NCBI RefSeq assembly: GCF_964355755.1
Contig: NC_092672.1
Coordinates: forward strand, 13,946,501-14,010,500
DNA length: 64,000 nucleotides
Direction of reading: 5' to 3'
Source: Antedon mediterranea
Taxonomy: Eukaryota > Echinodermata > Crinoidea > Comatulida > Antedonidae
The translations under genes were made by a program, and so were the position numbers. The notes beneath the pieces were generated by a model. That model ran no database searches, had not been told where the DNA came from, and worked only from the letters and a program-made list of their open reading frames with translations. Shown here in pieces: positions 62,105 to 64,000 of this stretch (the stretch's first letter is position 1; each line of letters starts with the position of its first letter).

Positions 62105-62562
62105 GACGTTCATGTATTATATGGACTTTAGTAATTATACAATACAGTGGTTTAAAAGCTACCTTTCTGAAAGATCCCAATTCACAAATGTCAATGATAT
62201 GTTATCTGAACGTACGGTCATCAAATGCGGGGTGCCCCAGGGTTCAATCGTCGGCCCTTTGGCTTTCCTTATAATTATATATAAATGATATGCCACATGT
62301 TGTTAACAAGTGTAAACTTAGTATGTATGCAGACGACACTATTGTGTATTATGCATCAGAAAATGAAAAGTATCAAACAATAAATATGACCTTATTAGCT
62401 GAAGAATAACAAACGAAGTCTTAACATCTTAAAATCAGAATTTATGCTAATAGGATCAAGTCAGAAACTCTCCAAAATTGAAAACAAGGAACGTTCTGTC
62501 CACATGCTACAGTAAACTTCTTGGTGTAAATTGATGAAACGCTAAGCTGGAAATACCAAGTT
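62105..62562 (+). mobile_element. LINE reverse transcriptase core fragment with frameshift
   Basis: Reads SYLSERSQFTNVNDMLSER, KCGVPQGSIVGPLAFL (62228-62265), then after a one-base shift YINDMPHVVNKCKLSMYADD (YADD catalytic motif at about 62322-62336) and LGV-DETLSWKYQVE at the end. Both catalytic motifs are visible, but frameshifts and a stop near 62407 disable it. It ends abruptly against the anticodon arm of a tRNA-Leu remnant. Confidence 0.8.
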
Positions 62563-62563
62563 G

Positions 62564-62623
62564 AAGCGCTGGTTTTAAGCACCAATCATTTCGATGGCGT
62601 GGGTTAAAATCCCACAGCTGCCA
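62564..62623 (+). pseudogene. tRNA-Leu 3'-half pseudogene fused to LINE fragment
   Basis: GCGCTGGTTTTAAGCACCAA then TCATTTCGATGGCGTGGG. The T loop is GTTAAAAT instead of GTTCGAAT. It lacks the acceptor 5' strand and D arm, which are replaced by LINE sequence. Position fits the 184-bp register of the array. Confidence 0.8.
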
Positions 62624-62731
62624 ATATTCATTTACCGGATCACTTGGCCTACATAACGTAATAATGATATAATGTAAATATTCATGAGAAATACCGAAAC
62701 CATTTTTCTAACTAATTGGGACAACATTCAA

Positions 62732-62813
62732 GGTAGCGTAGACGAGCGGTCTAAGGCGCTGGTCTTAGGCACAAGTCATTTCGATGGCGTGGGTTCGAAT
62801 CCCACCGCTGCCA
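62732..62813 (+). tRNA. tRNA-Leu, anticodon UAG, degenerate
   Basis: 82 bases, long variable arm typical of Leu. Acceptor and T arm are normal. The D arm is changed (GTAGACGAG for GTGGCCGAG) and the anticodon stem has a mismatch (CTGGT with ACAAG). Loop CTTAGGC gives UAG. Probably a pseudogene. Confidence 0.7.
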
Positions 62814-62914
62814 TGTTCTTTTTACCGGCTCATTCATAACGAACAAATGATATAATGTAAAAATTCATTAGAAATACCGAAACCATTTTTCTAAATAAAT
62901 TTACCAAATTGCAA

Positions 62915-62996
62915 GGTAGCGTGGCCGAGCGGTCTAAGGCGCTGGTTTTAGGCACCAGTCATTTCGATGGCGTGGGTTCGAATCCCACCGCTGCCA
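62915..62996 (+). tRNA. tRNA-Leu (UAG)
   Basis: All stems pair: anticodon stem CTGGT/ACCAG with loop TTTAGGC (anticodon UAG, reads CUA), T arm GTGGG TTCGAAT CCCAC, A box GTGGCCGAGCGG. Variable arm TCATTTCGATGG. Nearly the same backbone as vertebrate tRNA-Leu(UAG/AAG). Best preserved UAG copy. CCA is not part of the 82-base gene beyond the terminal A discriminator. Confidence 0.93.
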
Positions 62997-63098
62997 ATAT
63001 TCTTTTACCGGCTTATTACCTAACGTACAAATGATATATTGTAAAATTTCATAAGAAATACCTCAACCATTTGTCTAACTAAATGTGACAACATTCAA

Positions 63099-63180
63099 GG
63101 TAGCGTGGCCGAGCGGTCTAAGGCGGTGATTTAAGGCACCAGTCATTTCGATGGTGTGGGTTCGAATCACACCGCAGCCA
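63099..63180 (+). tRNA. tRNA-Leu, anticodon AAG, degenerate
   Basis: Anticodon region GGTGATTTAAGGCACC breaks the anticodon stem. T stem GTGGG pairs poorly with CACAC, and the acceptor 3' strand is GCAGCC with a mismatch. Loop TTAAGGC would give AAG (CUU). Likely a pseudogene. Confidence 0.6.
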
Positions 63181-63282
63181 ATATTCTTTTACCGGCTCAC
63201 TACATAACGTACAAATGATATAATGTAAAAAATCATTAGAAATACAGAAACCATTTTTCTAACTAAATTTACCAACATTTAA

Positions 63283-63364
63283 GGTAGCGTGGCCGACCGG
63301 TCTAAGGCGCTGGTTTTAGGCACCAGTCATTTCGATGGCGTGGGTTCGAATCCCACCGCTGCCA
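63283..63364 (+). tRNA. tRNA-Leu (UAG)
   Basis: Anticodon stem CTGGT/ACCAG, loop TTTAGGC (UAG), intact T arm and acceptor. One change in the D loop (GACCGG for GAGCGG), inside the A box, may weaken transcription. Confidence 0.85.
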
Positions 63365-63455
63365 ATATTCTCTTACAGGCTCATTACCTAACGTACAAAT
63401 GATATATTGTAAAATTTCATGAGAATTACCTAAACCATTTTCTAACAAAATTCAA

Positions 63456-63537
63456 GGTAGCGTGGCTGAGCGGTCTAAGGCGCTGGTTTAAGGCACCAGT
63501 CATTTCGATGGAGTGGGTTCGTATCACACCGCTGCCA
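63456..63537 (+). tRNA. tRNA-Leu, anticodon AAG, with T-arm changes
   Basis: Anticodon stem intact, loop TTAAGGC (AAG). The T loop is TTCGTATC instead of TTCGAATC, in the B box, and its stem partner is CACAC. Function doubtful. The preceding spacer is 11 bases shorter than the others. Confidence 0.65.
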
Positions 63538-63639
63538 AAATTCTTTTACCGGCTCACCACATAACGTACAAATGATATAATGTAAAAAGTCATTAGCAAT
63601 ACCGAAACCTTTTTTCTAACTAAATGTGACAACATTCAA

Positions 63640-63721
63640 GGTAGCGTGGCCGAGCGGTCTAAGGCGCTGGTTTAAGGCACCAGTCATTTCGATGGCGTGG
63701 GTTCGAATCCCACCGCTGCCA
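63640..63721 (+). tRNA. tRNA-Leu (AAG)
   Basis: All stems pair. Loop TTAAGGC gives AAG, which after A34-to-inosine editing reads CUU, CUC and CUA. A and B boxes are intact. Best preserved AAG copy. Confidence 0.93.
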
Positions 63722-63823
63722 ATATTCTTTTACCGGCTAACTACATAACGTACAAATGATATAATGTAAAAATTCATTAGAAATACCGAAACCTTTTTTG
63801 TAAATAAATGTGACAACATTCAA

Positions 63824-63905
63824 GGTAGCGTGGCCGAGCGGTCTAAGGCGCTGGCTTAAGGCACCAGTCATTTCGATGGCGTGTGTTCGAATCCCACCGC
63901 TGCCA
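63824..63905 (+). tRNA. tRNA-Leu, anticodon AAG, two stem mismatches
   Basis: Loop TTAAGGC (AAG). The last anticodon-stem pair is C-A (CTGGC with ACCAG) and the T stem is GTGTG with CCCAC. A box is intact and B box GTTCGAATCC is intact, so it may be transcribed but be less stable. Confidence 0.7.
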
Positions 63906-64000
63906 ATATTCTTTTACCGGCTAACTACATAACGTACAAATGATATAATGTAAAAATTCATTAGAAATACCGAAACCATTTTTCTAACTAAATGTGACAA

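Larger units (their letters stand above)
62564..64000 (+). repeat. 184-bp tandem array, one tRNA-Leu per unit
   Basis: tRNA starts at 62732, 62915, 63099, 63283, 63456, 63640 and 63824 give spacings of 183, 184, 184, 173, 184 and 184. Spacers share TTTTACCGGCT, ATAACGTACAAATGATATAA, GAAATACCGAAACC and TTTTTCTAACTAAA. The window ends in spacer exactly where the next gene would begin, so the array continues beyond 64000. Confidence 0.95.

Overview
This is a window of animal nuclear DNA. It is AT-rich, its genes have many small exons with GT-AG introns, and it is full of decayed transposons. There are three protein-coding genes, two isolated tRNA-like genes and the start of a tandem tRNA-Leu array. 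The genes (anoctamin-7 type, vigilin, arylsulfatase B type) all have clear vertebrate counterparts. The many AGGCCTA/CCTAGG tracts and the repeat types suggest a marine deuterostome invertebrate, most likely an echinoderm. The species assignment is inference.

Layout. 1-2044: upstream region with a 462-bp transposon carrying long inverted repeats. 2066-23553 (+): anoctamin gene, 20 coding exons that join in frame to 859 codons plus stop; its introns hold SINE-like copies, a minisatellite, an internally deleted LINE and a large 47-bp minisatellite copied from an exon end. 23554-27245: convergent intergenic region. 27246-39887 (-): vigilin (HDLBP), 21 coding exons, 1257 codons plus stop, about 15 KH units; a non-coding first exon is proposed near 44.45-44.54 kb. 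Its introns hold two tRNA-like genes, four kinds of small inverted-repeat element and a 765-bp Mutator-like element with a 9-bp target duplication. 44.5-51.4 kb: divergent intergenic region with a 2.55-kb inverted-repeat-bounded block carrying LINE remains. 51476-59380 (+): arylsulfatase, 7 coding exons, 521 codons plus stop, with a Harbinger-like element, an internally deleted LINE, a Penelope-like end and others in its introns. 59.4-62.56 kb: LINE remains. 62.56-64.0 kb: 184-bp tandem repeat, each unit with one tRNA-Leu, running off the window end.

The three proteins act in unrelated places: a plasma or internal membrane scramblase/channel, a cytoplasmic and ER-associated RNA-binding protein, and a lysosomal or secreted sulfatase. 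I see no shared pathway. For all three genes the exon phases are consistent and the total coding length is divisible by three, which supports the hand-built models.

The most unusual signal is at 16666-18890. There the last 28 bases of an anoctamin exon plus its splice donor have been amplified into about 47 tandem copies directly downstream, so the intron carries dozens of decoy GTAAGT donors.
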